This document shows, piece after piece, positions 24,786 through 38,799 of a stretch of 64,000 nucleotides of DNA. A program made the position numbers and the translations under genes. Source of the stretch: Podocnemis expansa (Eukaryota; Chordata; Testudines; Podocnemididae); the NCBI GenBank assembly GCA_007922195.1, contig ML681994.1:52796298-52860297 (forward strand), written 5' to 3'. The notes beneath the pieces were generated by a model. It had not been told where the DNA came from. It saw nothing but the letters and a program-made list of their open reading frames with translations, and made no database searches. Positions within the stretch are counted from its first letter, which is position 1; every line of letters starts with the position of its first letter.

Positions 24786-26099
24786 CCAAGAAATTAAGCA
24801 CAAACAATTCTTTTTGCTAAATCAGTTCTTCCGACTTCACTGGAAAATTAGCCTTAAAACAGTCCTTGAATTTAGTTCTGCCTGATTTTTTATTGGTCCT
24901 GGAGGAATAACAGCTAATAATATCTAAAACATTTTACTCTGCATCTCCCTCAGAGCAGAATAAACAGAAATTTTAACAATCTGTGAAGTTTTTACTGAGC
25001 TTCAGTCAGTAGTGTTTGATCAAGATTCTTAAAAACATCAAAAGAACAAGAATCAAAACATAATGCCATTCCACTTCAGTGGCTTGGCATTAATAAAGTT
25101 AAAAACTTCTTCCATGTTCCCCTCTAGTTATGATGGGACTCCTTGCCAAGAATACACGGCAGTGACAGATGTAAAGTCATGTGTGAACAATGGCTGAAAA
25201 GATCATAATTTCATGAAGCCAGATAGCAGCTGTTAAAAATGGGAGGTCACTGTAGCCCCAACTGTAACAGGCCTCCTGTATTCTGCAATGTTATAACAAC
25301 GAGAGAGGCTATTAATAACAATTTGCTGTCTTAAGCCCTATGAAATCTAGCACTGCAGTCAGACTAGGCCAATAGTGGTTTCTAAGACCTAAGCAGGCAT
25401 GCAATAATATTAAATAACCTGGCACCTGGGCTGAATGCTCTTTCTTCAGTAAAATTGATCAGTCCAGTGCGGAGTCTGTGACCAGATGATTAGCTCAAAG
25501 ATGGAACATGATCATGATTGGTGAACCATGGTAGTGATGAAGTTCATACACAAAGGACATAAATTGATCCCTTTTCATGCCTTATAATTGGTTCAAGTGA
25601 GCTGGGGTCTACCAAATGATGATTCATTTGGATCCATGGCATCTGACAACAGCTTGTTGGTGTGCCCAATGAATTATACCATGATCACACACACTGCTGA
25701 TGTCTGGAGACAAGAGACACACATTTGATGTTCTTCAGAAGAAAACAAGAGGAGAAAGCAGATGCCTGAGCCCAAAGCAGAATCCATTGGAAAAAGGAGG
25801 AGAAATGGCAAGCTAATGTGTCCACAATTTGACAAAAACAGCTTCTCTTATTCAGGCCATTCCCTAGGACTCAACCTCATCAGGGAGCTTGATGATAACT
25901 ACATAAGATGGATTCTTAAAATTATAGGTACCTATGTACAGTGGCACCTCACTCCGTATTTAGACATTTATTAAATATTACTTGATTTTCATGCGTTCTG
26001 ACTGCCCACTGCCCCTGTTGACGCCGTAACAGTTGTGAGTGCTCAGCACGTCTGAAAATCTGATAATGATGATGATGAGTAGTAGTAGACCACAGGAGC
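24786..26099. other. Non-coding, no supported feature
   Basis: AT-rich, short chance frames only. A short GAT/AGT trinucleotide run lies near 26066-26088. Confidence 0.55.
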
Positions 26100-27110
26100 C
26101 CCAGTCAAAGCTCAGCATCTCTTTGTACTGGGCACTGTCTATTACACAGACAAATGACAGTGCCTGCCCTGGAATGTATTAGAAACTGAGTTAAAATGAC
26201 AAGCTATACGTACAAGTGTGAGGTGTTTCCTGGTCTTATTTGCAGGCAAGGGGGTTGTGGAGGGAAGCAAGCTAGGTGGGTCTTCTGCAGATAGTCTACA
26301 GAGAATCAATGTAGAATAATTTTGGGATAAATTGTGCCTCTGCCTTGGAGAGCAGCCTGCTTTCTCTCTGTATTTTGGCCTTGCGGGTTAAGATTCTGGG
26401 TTTTAAGATACAGCAGTTACAGCCTATCAAAAGGAATATTCCTTGTTTTTTGCCAAGTTCTCTAATGGTATGCAGTGCATGTAACATGCCCAAAGAGCTC
26501 ACAATCTATATGTTAACAGGGACACGAGATGGATGAAACAGAAAAATGAGGTTGAAGGTGGGGTGGAACATAACAGACAAGCTGAAGTCATAGCTTGCAG
26601 TTTGCCAGTGCATGATGGAAGTTGTTTGTGTGCCCTGAAGCAGAGGTAGCATTTAAGGAGGCATTAGAAAAGGTTGAAATGGTGGCTTTATGGATTTCAC
26701 TGTCAGGTTTTCTCATGCATAGGGAAGAGCATAGATGAAAATATAGAGGTGCTTGAGGAAGAAGAGAAATTGGTGATGGAAGCTGCTATCATTGCCAGAA
26801 CGAAGGTGGGAACTCATGACTTGAGAAGCTAAAATACCTGACAGATAAGGTGGGGTTAAATGGTGAAGGCCCTAATAGCAAAGAAAGGGTGCTTGTGTTT
26901 GATGGTGTGAAGTCAGTGGAAGGATGAAAAGAGTGAGGTGATGTCATGATGAAAAGCCAGGAAGATGCTCCTAGCAGCAGTGTTTTAATTGAACTTGAAG
27001 GGAGCAATGTGACTGGCACTGAGACTAGAGTGTGGGTTATAGCAGACAAGGTGCAAGCTTGATGAGGGCCTGCATAGTCTGGAGAGACAGATGAGGCTGC
27101 ATCTATGACA
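26100..27110 (+). mobile_element. Ancient LINE-like 3' sequence (class uncertain)
   Basis: TTTGTACTGGGCACTGTCTA, CAAAGAGCTCACAATCTATA, ATTTAAGGAGGCATTAG and ATGGTGGCTTTATGGATTTC follow the order of an old interspersed repeat found widely in sauropsids, probably LINE 3' sequence. Strongly mutated, with no coding left. Confidence 0.4.
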
Positions 27111-27119
27111 AGGTCATTA

Positions 27120-27600
27120 ACCCCTGGCGTGCATGCCAAACATGGCACATGGTGCTGCTCAGGCTCCCCACTGGCCCTGTCCCCAGCATGGCCTGGGGCT
27201 GCAAGAGCTGTGTGCTGCAGCTCCAGGCCCCCGTTGGCTGTTTTTCCCTGCTGGGGATTACAGCCAGCAGAGAGAAAGACGCTGCAGCGCAGGACTCCTG
27301 GCCCCTGTTGGGCAGGGTTGCTGGAGGGAAGTGGGGAGGGTCAGTCCCTCCAGAGTCACTGCTGCTGGCGGGAGCCAGTCCCGGCCCTGGCCAGGAACTG
27401 GATGCTGCCCGCTGGCAGGAGCAGGAGCCGGAGCCGACCCTGACCCCAGCCCCCGCTCCAGCCCTGGCTGGGAACCACAGGTCCGGCTGGAGCTGGCCCC
27501 AGTCCCAGTCCAGGTCCTGGCTGGGAACCCAAGGCCTGCCCTTGCCCTTTTGGCCCTACCCCTGGCACCTGCAGAGGGTGCAGTGGGCTTGGCATGAGGG
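27120..27600. other. GC-rich block without supported gene
   Basis: Strongly GC-rich against an AT-rich background, with repeated CTGGCTGGGAACC words near 27462-27480 and 27518-27532. Open frames of 112-174 codons occur in three + frames at once, which reflects scarcity of stop codons, not coding. Probably the interior of an old repeat. Confidence 0.5.
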
Positions 27601-28339
27601 CCAGCAAAGGTTTCTGCACTTGGTCTTTGAAATATTATGGAGAAAGAAACAGCAAAACTTGGTCAAAGTCTGAATGTGAAGGGTGAGAGAAAATGTTTAG
27701 TTGAAGATGACCCCCTCTGAGCCTCAGACAGGTATCTCTGCATTGGTTACATTTGGGTCACATTCTGAAGCTTTTCTTTGCAAACATCAGGGCTTGGAAA
27801 TCACTAGGTTTTTAAAATTAAAATCTGAGCTTCTGACATACATACATAACTCAAGCAGCTTAGGCCCAAGACACAGACCTAGACTACCTGTGTCTTAACC
27901 CAGCCCAGCTCCCCCACAGTCAGGGAGAGGAGGGTCAGTCTCAGGGTTCCATCATTGTTCAGTAGCTGGAAATCTTTTGCCTGGCAAGGAGAGTTACTTG
28001 TTGATTTTTTTTCATTTTCTAGACAGGGGTTGCCAGGGCAAAAGGCAAGTGTGTGCTTTATTTTCTTGTCGCCTTCACATTGGACTACTGCAGTCTTTTT
28101 CCACATAAACTGAACATTAAAGGAACACAGGGACTGCTGCTGGCCAATATGCAGAGACTAATCAACTTCATGGAGCAGATCCCAAGAAGCACAGGGTACT
28201 GGTGCCCTGAAGCTGGCAATGTCTTTCTGTTTTACTGCAGATCCAGTTCAGCCTCTTTAAAGTTTTCAAGGGAACTAATCCAGAGTACTTCTCCCACCTT
28301 GACATGCCACAGCAGCTGCTAGAGATGGGCCCTCTAACT

Positions 28340-28519
28340 CAGTGGTTCTCAACCTTTTGCGGGTCACAACACACTTGACAGCATTTCTCAACCCCATAGG
28401 ACACATCCGCCCCCCCCCCCCCCAGGCCAAACCCAGCCATCTCCATGGCTCTCCGTGACCCACTGACTGGTGTATGGCAACACAATAATGCTTCCCGATA
28501 CAGAGGTTGAAAATTGATG
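28340..28519. mobile_element. hAT-like MITE (180 bp)
   Basis: Starts CAGTGGTTCTCAACC; the right end is degenerate (GTTGAAAATTGATG). Flanking 8-mers CTCTAACT (28332-28339) and CTCTAGCT (28520-28527) match 7/8. A C-run lies inside. Confidence 0.65.
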
Positions 28520-29778
28520 CTCTAGCTAGCAAGCTGAAACTTGCACAAAAGAGCCAGAGCATTGCTGGTGGAAAGTTGTAGGTAGTCAGGGTGAGCCCAT
28601 ATTTTGCTAGATTAAGAACATGCTGCAAGAGCCATGCCCTTACATGGATTTTTATTTCAGCAAAGTAGGCAGTAAAGTCCCAGCACCATTCTTCAGAGGA
28701 ACAGAAGTCAACAAAGAAAAGGGGATGATTTAGACAGAATTCTGTGATTCTTTTTACCTACTAATTCTTGCTACTGTGGCCAACGTATGACAATGATGGG
28801 TGTGTTAGAAGTACTGATGATAATAAATGGAATGTCTTAGAGCTCATTTTGGTTTAAGAGAAAAAGAAAGACAGCTAGGATGTGTCTTCTTGAAATTATT
28901 ACAGGAGACCAAACTTGTTCAGCTTGTTTTACAATAAACATTTCTTGCATGTGATGGGGAATCACACACACCCTTTTTATAATTTAATTGGATGGCTGAA
29001 AAGGGCACCTCTAGGGCTCATGTGACTGAGTCAAAACCACACGTGCACTTCAGATGACATCATTAAGGCATTTCAAAGCATTGCTTGTATTTAATCTGCA
29101 TTATTTTAATTCCCTCTTTTTAGAATCTTAAATCACTATTTATTTTCCTATTGATTTCCTTCTTCTCTTTCCACTTGTCAAATGTTTTTATTTTGCTTTG
29201 TTTTGAATGCAGATGAAATTAACCTAGATGTTCTTATTTAAAAAGATGAAGTACTTTGATTGGTACAACATGTTAGCAAGCCATGACTAGGGAGGGGCAG
29301 GGAGGAAAAATGGAGAATGAATAAAGTGGTCAACCCCTTTTTTCTCCAGATTTGTAAGTTCAGGATAGCAGCAGCATCTGTTTCTGGCATTTCACTACTA
29401 CAATTCATTGTTCCCTTTTACGGACATCTAGGCATGAATGCAAAGTCAGACATGCATGTAGGGGGTCAGCCACTGTAAAAATGTTGTCTACTCATTCATT
29501 GTCTATTCCTGGGTAAGGCATGAGACAAATGATGATTTAAAAAAAAAAGAATTGATTTTATTATCATTTGTACTAAGTCCCTTTAACATTACACTGACAG
29601 AGTAAAAGGGCCTTTGCCTAAAGGAGAAACAGGCCCAATATTTTTAGTCCTTCTTATTGTGCTGCTCTGTGGATATTAATCTGACTGTCCTGATACAGCA
29701 CATCGCTAGGACTTGTCTGTGCCACATGCAGTGCAATCTGTTAGTTGGTGAGAGGATGTTTTAGGTATGTGTTACAAT

Positions 29779-29901
29779 TTGGATGACCAGATGTCCTGAT
29801 TTTATAGGGGCAGTTCCAATATTTGGGGCTTTGTGATATGTAAGCGCCTATGACCTCCACCCCCAGTCCTGATTTTTGACACTTTCTATATGGTCATCCT
29901 T
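29779..29901. mobile_element. Short hAT-like MITE with perfect 8-bp target duplication
   Basis: The element begins TTGGATGACCAGATGTCC and ends TATATGGTCATCCTT, inverted ends of about 9 bp. It is flanked by GTTACAAT at 29771-29778 and 29902-29909. A related copy lies at 32334-32448. Confidence 0.75.
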
Positions 29902-30228
29902 GTTACAATGAACAGACTCAGTGCTACATTCCAGGTGGATGAACAGATAGGAGCAGCTCAATGGAAGAAATTAGGAACGTCTTAAAACAATAGAAATCTT
30001 TCCATTTCATTTCCTCCTAGACTGTAACTGGGGGAAGAGAGGTACAAAGCAAGATCAGCTAGGAGGACAGGAGGAGTGAGTTTGGGATTTATTCTGCATT
30101 TTCTGGATAGCGCTTGAGATGGAGACAAGAATATCTGAGGTCATTGCATGGAAGTGGGAGAGCAGAAACTTAGCAGTTTGTTTATTGGTATTACTGTTTT
30201 GCTCAGGAGGCTATAGATGAGAGGTTTC

Positions 30229-30536
30229 AAACTAGTGGTCCGTGGGCCACATGAGGCCCCTCAAGTTATTTCTTGGAGTGCACAATGACACTTAGAATTT
30301 CTCAAATAATTGACAATGCAAAATTTAAAGTGTGTTTACTTAATTACTTACTCTTTGTCTTCCTGATGATACCTCCATCTTGAATGGAAGTAATTCTTTT
30401 TTACTTACTCTTGAAATATTTGTTGCTCTTCATTTTTTTCATTTTGACTATACTTTGTATTGTTGTATGAAAAGGTTTCAGTGGTTTGGCCCTCGGCCTA
30501 AAGTACTAGTCCTCATGCGGCCCTCTGAGTTTGAGA
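30229..30536. mobile_element. hAT-like MITE with perfect 8-bp target duplication
   Basis: Begins GAGAGGTTTCAAAC and ends GTTTGAGA. It is flanked by CTATAGAT at 30221-30228 and 30537-30544. The interior (GTGGGCCACATGAGGCCCC; CTCATGCGGCCCTC) is shared with the element at 39060-39247. Confidence 0.8.
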
Positions 30537-30544
30537 CTATAGAT

Positions 30545-32333
30545 AATGTTACAAGCTAAACCTAAATACACATCTGTTATTTGTGATTGTCTGGGGAGAG
30601 AAAATTTATACACAATCCTATACTAGCACAAGACAGTTGAGAGGTTCAAGGTCCAAACCAGATTTCTCAATTCAACCTCACATGCTCAGTCTCTCCACAC
30701 AGAAGTTCTTTCTAGTTCCATTTGGTCAAAAGGATTTGTGATTTCACACACATTTCCCTTCAAACAAAGCATTCTTGACTTGATACGTTTACTTAACACA
30801 TCAGTAAAACCAACAAGGTGCATGCCTTTCTTGGTGCTATCTCATCATTTCTTTTGGCAGACTTCACCATGCAACCATGCAGAGTCACCAGCATATAAAG
30901 TAACTATTGCAAACAGAAAGGACAAGAACCTCTTTAAATTAAAAAGTGATTGACTGGAATACAGAATAATCTGCACAGAAATCCCAAATTTAAGTTTTCA
31001 CTCATATTTCTCAGAATGTACAGGATTAATGTCCATTGAGATAATGAATATGAAAAGGTTAGCAAAAATGTAGCATCCCAAACTAACAATGCCCCATGAT
31101 CATGAAAAAAGTGTAAATTAAGAAAGTGAAAGGACCCAATCACAGCCACCCTGGTAGAAGACTAAAAAAGTAATGTTTTATGGCTGAGTTAAACTTACAC
31201 CCGAGAAGTATTGGTGTCCCAGAAACACAATACAGCATGACAATGAAAATACTGTAAAATAACCAGATAAAAAGATAAAATCACACTTAGGTCAAAATTT
31301 GTTGCTTTTTCCTTCCAGTCCAGTGCCTCTCAGCAACAGCTGAACACCTGTTATGTTTTGCAGTGTTATTTCAGTGCTTTCTTCTGCCATCTGTTGCATC
31401 ATTAAAGTACTACAGGTCAATTTAACATGAACTTATATTATACACCCATTGCCTCTCAGTGGTATCTGGGCTCCCACCCAAAGGCTGAAAATTTGGTTAG
31501 AGTCACCCCCTGGGATGTAACTGAAAATCCAACGTGTTTATAATAGTAAGTGAGGTTTATTTAAATTACACTCTAATATGCTGTATAAATAGTCTATAGT
31601 TTACAGTCTGTCTGAACATATATGGATAAAAGAGAGGTGATGAAAGCAACACACCACTATTTTCCGTGGTAATTTTTCACTCTCCAATGTTTTCTTTGTA
31701 TTTATGTAACATCTTCCCAATCTCAGTCTCTCAACATGTGTTGTCAACAAGAGTGACTGTAGCCTCTCAATAACCCTCGGAGGATAGAGGAGGCACTTTG
31801 AAGAAAGTTACCTCCTCTGAGATAGCCAAGATGGAGACAAGCAAAGAGGTAGAATCTTTCTATGGCAGGTAGTCTCCTGTGATTTATGGATTATGGTGCT
31901 TCCTCGCTTTAGGGCTGCAGTTTGTTCTTCCTCTTCCTGAAGAAGCTGGTGGCATGTACCTCCCAAAGATTATCTACTGATATGGCTAGTTTACTGACTT
32001 CCCAGATGCTAAATGTTTCTCCTATTTATTCACTGATTTTTAGATAGTTTGTGTCTTACCTGGCTACTTTGGAAGAGGCAAATTAAAAAGCATTCATTGC
32101 AAGTCCTGTGTGGGTGTCCAGTGGGGTTAAATAAAGGACACAGCTCCCCCCCCCTCCCCATTTTGTCCCTGAGCAAAAGGTAACTGCAAACTATGCCCTC
32201 ATGCTCTCAGACTGAAAGCTGACTGGATTCTATTGCTAACTGTGGTGATAGACACCCCCCAAAGAGGTGGGATGATGCCATAGCTCTGCTCTTTTTCTGC
32301 ACAATCAACAGGGTTAGTGCTAAGGTGAGTAGA
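30545..32333. other. Non-coding, no supported feature
   Basis: AT-rich, short chance frames. No exon or transposon end recognised. Confidence 0.55.
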
Positions 32334-32448
32334 TATCCCAGTTTTATAGGGACAATCCCAATATGGGTGGGGGGCACTTTTTCTTATACAGGCATTTAAT
32401 ACTTCCCACCTCTTGTCCCAATTTTTCATGCTTGTTATCTGGTCACCC
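32334..32448. mobile_element. Short hAT-like MITE, same family as 29779-29901
   Basis: GGTGAGTAGATATCCCAGTT, TTATAGGGACAATCCCAATA and TTATCTGGTCACCC match the other copy unit by unit. The flanks do not give a clear duplication. Confidence 0.65.
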
Positions 32449-35400
32449 TACTTAGCATTGGCAGTGCGTCCACTGCATCCCCTCCAAAGGCTGTCAGAGT
32501 GCTGAAGTGCCTGTTCCAGCATACTCTTACCCCATGCTCCTGCGGGCTTCTGTCTGAGTCAACCAGAAGCTCCTTGTTTAGTTTGTCACTAGCTCAGAGC
32601 ACCTCTGCACCCCTGCCTTCATCATATTTTCTATATTTTGCATCCATCTTGCTGGCTGTCACCTTTTCCACACCACACTTTGCACTGGTATTCTGGTCGT
32701 ATTTATTTTCTTATCAGCTAAGAGCTAACTTCTTCAGTTCTCATGAATGGCTAAGCTACAAATTGTTGATACAGAATAGGCACTCATTGGGAAGAAACAA
32801 TAACATTGATAGATACCAATTATTAGTCCCACTATTTGGTTTTAGCTATTGCTCTACATGGGTAAGTGGAAGGAACTCTTGCTATTCTATGCTTTTCATA
32901 ATAAGTTGATGTATGCTTTCCCACGCAGCCTTCTTCATCTACTTTTGGCCCAGTGAGTCTCCTGTCTCTCTCTAAATATTACATTAGAAACATGAAGACA
33001 AAAGAGTGGACACCTCTTGAACTGCTGTTTCTCATCCTCATACAATTCTGTTTTGCTTGGTTGGGGATTGCTGCTAGTCATTCCCCCTCCTTTTGTACAT
33101 TTTTGTGTCTGATGCAGCACACAGCAAGTAGTAATTCATGGTTTGTGGACTCCCAGTTTGTTACCTGCCATTTTTCCATTTTTTATTTCCTTTTCTATTT
33201 GTTTTTGTTTGTTTTTGGAAAATAAATCCCTTCCTGTTTGGCCTTTCCAATTAGTTTGTGTCTTACATTTTCTACATGATTATGACTTTCATTGAGTGCT
33301 ACATATTTGTGTGTGATTTTGCAGGGCAAAGGTTCTCCATAAAATTCCTTGAAATTTTATTCTTACCACAAAAATTTAGTTAAGCACAAAATGGACATTT
33401 TTTTAAAATCTTGGCTAAGGATTATTTTTATGTGTTATTGTGCATATCTAATCAACATTTTTATTTTGGCAGAACTATTTTTGTCATAAAAATGGAGACA
33501 ATGCAAGCAGAATAATCCTAGTCTAGCATCTTAAAACACAGAGGATGTCATTTACAGAGATTGTTTATTTTGAATGGAAAAAGATTTTCCCCACTAATAC
33601 TTTTCAGACATTCTCAGCCAGTGAGAGCTTTTTTTCTTGCTCATGAGTAAAAAATTTCTCTACACCAATTGTTAGTTGCTGTTTCTGTGGGCAGTATGGT
33701 GTCTTTAGTCACAGCCCTGAGCAAAGGGTAATTTATAAGATGTACTACCCCCGAGGCAGCAGTGGGCCTCAGAGAAACTGCTGTGAGCAACTACTACTTC
33801 TATATTTCCATCTTCTTACAGTGGGAGGAGGCAAGGAGATTTGTTTTGACTTCTTTAGGGCCAGGGTTTCACCCATGTGTCACACTGGTCAGCTCAAGGC
33901 CCACACCAATTCACTTTCAAAGTGAGTAATGTGTAAGTGTCTATTCAGATGTTTAAACTTCATGAAAACTAGTGGAATGGTACTTGTATTGTTATCAGTT
34001 ATCTATTGCTGTTACAACGGAGTAGCAAACATTTACAATGTGTTTGCTAGATGACTAGATAACTCATGAAAGAATTCTTGTGACATGCTAATAATGGATT
34101 TAAGGACTGTAACAGAAAATGCTAACTTAAAAGCAAATGGCCATTATATGATAATTGAAAGGAAGCAGTCTAAGTTAATTCCTCATTTAGCGACATCAAA
34201 GAAAAAGCCCATGTGGGTAGAGACACTGTCAACTTGCTGTCCGTGTGAAGATACTATAAATATGGATTCAAAGACTTTTTTTTTTTTTTTTTAAATCTCT
34301 GCTCTGTTTGGATTCCAAAAGGAAAGAATAACTAAATGAAAAGATTTTCAAAGTTATTCAGGATACCTCTAGAGGTTTTTGGGAAGCTGGCTGATTACTA
34401 CATTTCTGCTATCATTTGGAATTGTAGACTGGGATTCACCTGTGAATATGTTTTACCTGCTTTAACCTCTCAGTAATTCATATGATCTTTCCTTCAGCTA
34501 ATAAACAGTTAACTAGTTTACTACAAAATTGGCTGCCAATGTTGTCTTTAGTATAAAATCTGGCGTACCAATTGATCTAGGGTAAGTGACTGGTCTTCTG
34601 GGACTGGGAGAGAAATGAGATGGTGTGAATTTTGGTTTAAGTGACCTTTTATCACAAAGTCCAGTTAGTCTGGCTGGCAAGATAGGCTGAAGAATCTAAG
34701 GGACCTGTCTGTGATTCCATGGTAAGACTGGGATAGTGATCCAGGAGTTTACATTTGTTGCAGGCTTGTTGATTCTAATTATAGAACATACCACCAATAA
34801 AGGGGTGTCTGCCCTGTTTTCTGACAGTCTTCCCTAAGGTAGGCACTCTCAGTTGTGAGCCATTCCACACAGTGTGACACCGTGATTCTGAACATTAGAC
34901 AGTCACAGGTCCTGCAAGACTATTTGTGCCTTTTCACTCTTTTTCTGCCTTGTCTGTTCAGATTATTAGCTTTTAGTGGCATGAATTGTCTCCTTCTGTG
35001 TATTCTTACCTTACCCAGCACAGTCGTTCTCTGATCTCAACTGTGGCCTCTAGGAGCTGCTGTAATATAAATAAATAAAGTAACAGAGCTGTTTGGGAAA
35101 TAGCTTTTTTTCTTACCATTTTTGAGAAAAAGAAAAGATTGTCAGCAAAAGCTCTTTTTTCCCAGCAAAAGATCAAAACTCAAAATAGTTTGGCCAAAAC
35201 CTGAAATATTTCCATTCAGAAATGCTGCTACAATATCTCATGGAAGCTATAGTTAGGTTAATTTGGGTGCGTCTAGCTCCCATTTTCTTCTATAAGTCAG
35301 GTTGCTTGGATAAATCTTCCATGATGCAGCATGGTCTCTTCTTTTAGTGGCTGTGTGGCTTGGGATACCTATAACTGTAGCGTCCCATTGGCAATGAAGT

Positions 35401-36739
35401 CTGGGAAACCCAGACCATAAAGGAGAATGGGGATGTGAGAAAACCAAATTATGTCTCCCATGAGAAACTGTGATGGCATACCCCATTAGAAATATTTTGC
35501 TTTTAGCTTCAATCTGAAAACTTTTCAATTTTTGTGCAATCCTTTTTTAAAAGAAAAGCCAAAATTTTCTTTGGAAACCAAATTTCACAAGTTTCTTTTG
35601 TATAATTGAAAACCCAATTATCTGCTGAAGGAATTGAGAGGAGAAAGTTTTGACTACCCCTACATTAAGCTGTAATACACACTGTGTCAGCTGCACCTTT
35701 TGCAAGGGAACACATAGCACTGACTTACCTGCTAAAGAAAAGTTTATGGTGGAATATTGTAGTTGTCATGGTGTTCTTTTTTGCTTCTTGTTCCTTCATT
35801 AGATATGCACCAATTTTTCCTTATCAGTAATGTACCAGCTACGAAAGGACGCACAGTCACCATACACATACATTCTTATCAGCTCTTTAGGTGTGTTTGC
35901 AGATAATATGTAATGTGAAAGTAGGAGAGCTCTCTATCAAAAGAGGAGGTATGCATAGTGGTGGATTGTTATCCAAGCCAATTATTTATTAACAGAGCAG
36001 GGTGTGGGGAAGACAGAGCATAGGTTCAGACTAGGGCTTCCATTTTTGATCCTTCAGAATGCATGGTCCCTATACTGGAGAGGTATGTGCAGGAGGCTAT
36101 GCCTTAACACTTACCCATTGTAATTGATTGTTCAGTTACTAAGTCCGCTTTGAGCATTTTCAGCACAGTATACTGTATCTTTTTGTTTGGGCTGATGTTC
36201 AAGACTATGTGATAGAAGGTGAGAGACTTGTGTAGGGCATGCTATTTAGAGTGTGAAATACATCTGAATTTTATTGTAGGGGATAGCATAACAGTCTAGG
36301 GATTAGAGTGGGATGTACTGCTGTATTAGCATATGCTGAGGGCCACAAGAAAACCAGGTGTGTCATATTTTTGTCTGCCAGTATTCTCCATAGCATAGGG
36401 AGCTAGAATGAATGCTGCTACCTGAAGACTTGCTTGAAGTGGAGGATGAAGGAATGATAGCTACTACTGTTAGGGCCTCTGGGCTGGGACTTAGAGAAGA
36501 GGGCAGGCTAAGGTCCCTTTCCCTTCCCCCTTTCCTGTAGGGCAACTACTAGGCTGGTCAATACTTGGAAGTAGGAGCTATGCAGAGCATCCAGATCCAC
36601 ACTAGCCAAACAGGGAATTTGTCACACCACCATTGCTTCTGTCACTCTTCAGGGAATATTTGCATGAACATCCATTGAAACAGGAAGTAAAGCATTGATT
36701 TCATGTGCCTAGAAGCAGTACCAACACAGCACAAAGGGA
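32449..36739. other. Non-coding, no supported feature
   Basis: The longest open frame (32499-32909, +) has no recognisable domain and reads like a chance frame in T/C-rich DNA. A T-run lies at about 34278-34292. No transposon end was recognised. Confidence 0.5.
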
Positions 36740-37610
36740 GAGGGTTCCATTCTCATGACTTTATAACCTAGAAAGAAACTGGAGGACTGTGGCCCATTCT
36801 TGACTTAAGGAAACTGAACTATTCTGTGAAGCTCTAATGGTTTCAGAAAGGTCACATTAGCCACCATTCTAGCACTGGTCCCAGTCAGAATCCATCCAAC
36901 ATATAAACCTACTGGAGCTATGAGCAGTTCACAATCCACACTCCCATCTCCTACCAGTGATCAAGAACAAAACTATAAAAATACTCACAGATAGTCACTT
37001 GCTTATGGAAACAACCAAGAGGGGGGTCATACTTTCTATGCATGAAAGTCATGATGCCATGCAAATGGTGCATCAGTCACAACATCAACATCTCAGTCTC
37101 CTACCTAACAGGATACCAAAACACCACTGCAGATACAGTAAGCAGAAAAATTTCCCAGAACCACAAGGAGGAAATAAACCTCAGAGTACTATGGAATATA
37201 TTCAAACACTTGGGGTCCCCAACTATAGACCTTTTTTCTATGAAAATGCCAAGTGCCATATTTCTGCTCCAGCACAGGAGTGGGTCCCCATTCCCTGGAC
37301 AACACTTTTCTCATTAAATAAGATGTACCCTTACTGTATGCCTTCCCTCCAACCCTCCCCCCCACTATGGGTCATATGCAAGATCAAGACAGCACAACTT
37401 CAGAATCATATTGACAGTCAACACTGTGTAGCCTAAGAAAACATGATTTCCCTGCCTCTTAAATATGGCCATGTGCCCACTGTGCACTCTTCCTCTTCCA
37501 CCTCATCTCTTCTCCCAGAATGTGTGCCAGATTTTCCATCCAAACCTGGCAAGATTCTACCTTGATGCCATAAGTACTACTGAGAACTATGTGCTTATCA
37601 GAGACTTTCA

Positions 37611-38094
37611 GGCAGTGTTCACACGTAAAGTGTTATTTTGAAATATTTTATTTCAAAATAAAATAAAATCCTTATTTCAAAATAAGTTAAATTGAAATAA
37701 AAAATGCTAAATAGTACGCTCAAAGCGAAATAGTACGCCCTGTGTATGGGGGCATGCTATTTTGCTTCAGGAGAGGGGCAGCATGGGAGGTGTGGCAACA
37801 TGGCCCCCTCTCTGGGCCATGCCCCATCCAATATGTACAAAAAGGAAGGCACCCTGCAAAGAAGAAGGGCAAAAGTGTGATTTTGAAATAACCGTTATTT
37901 CAAAATAACATGTCCGAACGGCGTTGTTTCTAAACAACCATTTCAAACGATGGCTATTTTTATTTCAGGCAAGGTTTAACTATTTCGAAACAACAGCCAT
38001 CATTTTGAAATAACGGAATGTTATTTGGACATGCCAGGCTTTATTTCAAAACAATAGCTGTTTTTTGAAATAAAATCCTGGTGTGGACACAGCC
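37611..38094. mobile_element. Harbinger-like MITE, TTTCGAAA family
   Basis: Ends GGCAGTGTTCACAC and GTGTGGACACAGCC are inverted repeats. They are flanked by TCA at 37608-37610 and 38095-38097. The interior is dense in TTATTTCAAAATAA- and TTTCGAAA-type palindromes. The 3-bp duplication is of PIF/Harbinger size; superfamily is inference. Confidence 0.75.
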
Positions 38095-38799
38095 TCACTT
38101 CCCAGATATAGACTGGAAGACTAGTGTCAGTTATAATAGTAGGGCCCAGGTTTTCCTGGATGTGATAACTGACAGATTCCTTCACCAGATAGGTTCTGAA
38201 CCAATAAGAGGGGACAAATATCAGGAATTAAGTTCAGTGCCAATGTGAGTATAAACTCATCATCAGAAAGCTTAGACATGAAATTAGACAGTTTCTGACA
38301 TCAGAGGTGTGAAGCTCTGGAACAGCCTTCAAGGGGAGCTGTGGAGGCAAGAAATCTAGCTGGCTTCCAGATTGAGCTTTGTTAGTTTATAGAGGGGATG
38401 GTATGATGGGACAGCCTAATTTGACAATTGACTGGTCTTTGGCAACTAGTGGCAAATAGGTCAATGCCCTATGAGGAAATGTTAGATGAGCAGGTTCTGA
38501 GTTACTACAGATAATTCTTTCTGGGTGTTTGGCTGGTGGGTGAGTTTTGGCCACATGCTTAGGAATTTTCCCCTACAGTGGATTGGCAGAGGCTTCCTCT
38601 GCAGCAGGAGGAATCAATCACTTGCCTGTGCATTCTCTGTATCTTGAGATCTTTAAATCATTTTTTGAGGACCTCAGTAGCTTAGTCCTAGATTAGGTGT
38701 CTATTACAGGAATGAGTGGCTGAGGTTCTGTAGCTTGAAGAAGGTCAGACTAGATGATCATAATGATCCCTTCTGACCTTATAGTCTATGAGCCTATGA
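38095..38799 (+). mobile_element. CR1 LINE 3' fragment
   Basis: GACAGATTCCTTCACCAGAT, GTGTGAAGCTCTGGAACAGC, GACTAGATGATCATAATGAT and CTTCTGACCTTATAGTCTAT are the CR1 3' coding-to-tail order. It lies between parts of DIRS remnant B. Confidence 0.75.

Noticed and set aside
27105..27673. Overlapping + frames of 112, 154 and 174 codons
   Set aside because: Three frames open at once in a short GC-rich block with proline/leucine/glycine-rich low-complexity products. No splice or domain support.
36957..37436. 159-codon + frame as a host gene
   Set aside because: The overlapping frame at 37042-37317 carries the DIRS RNase H linker; this one is its shadow.
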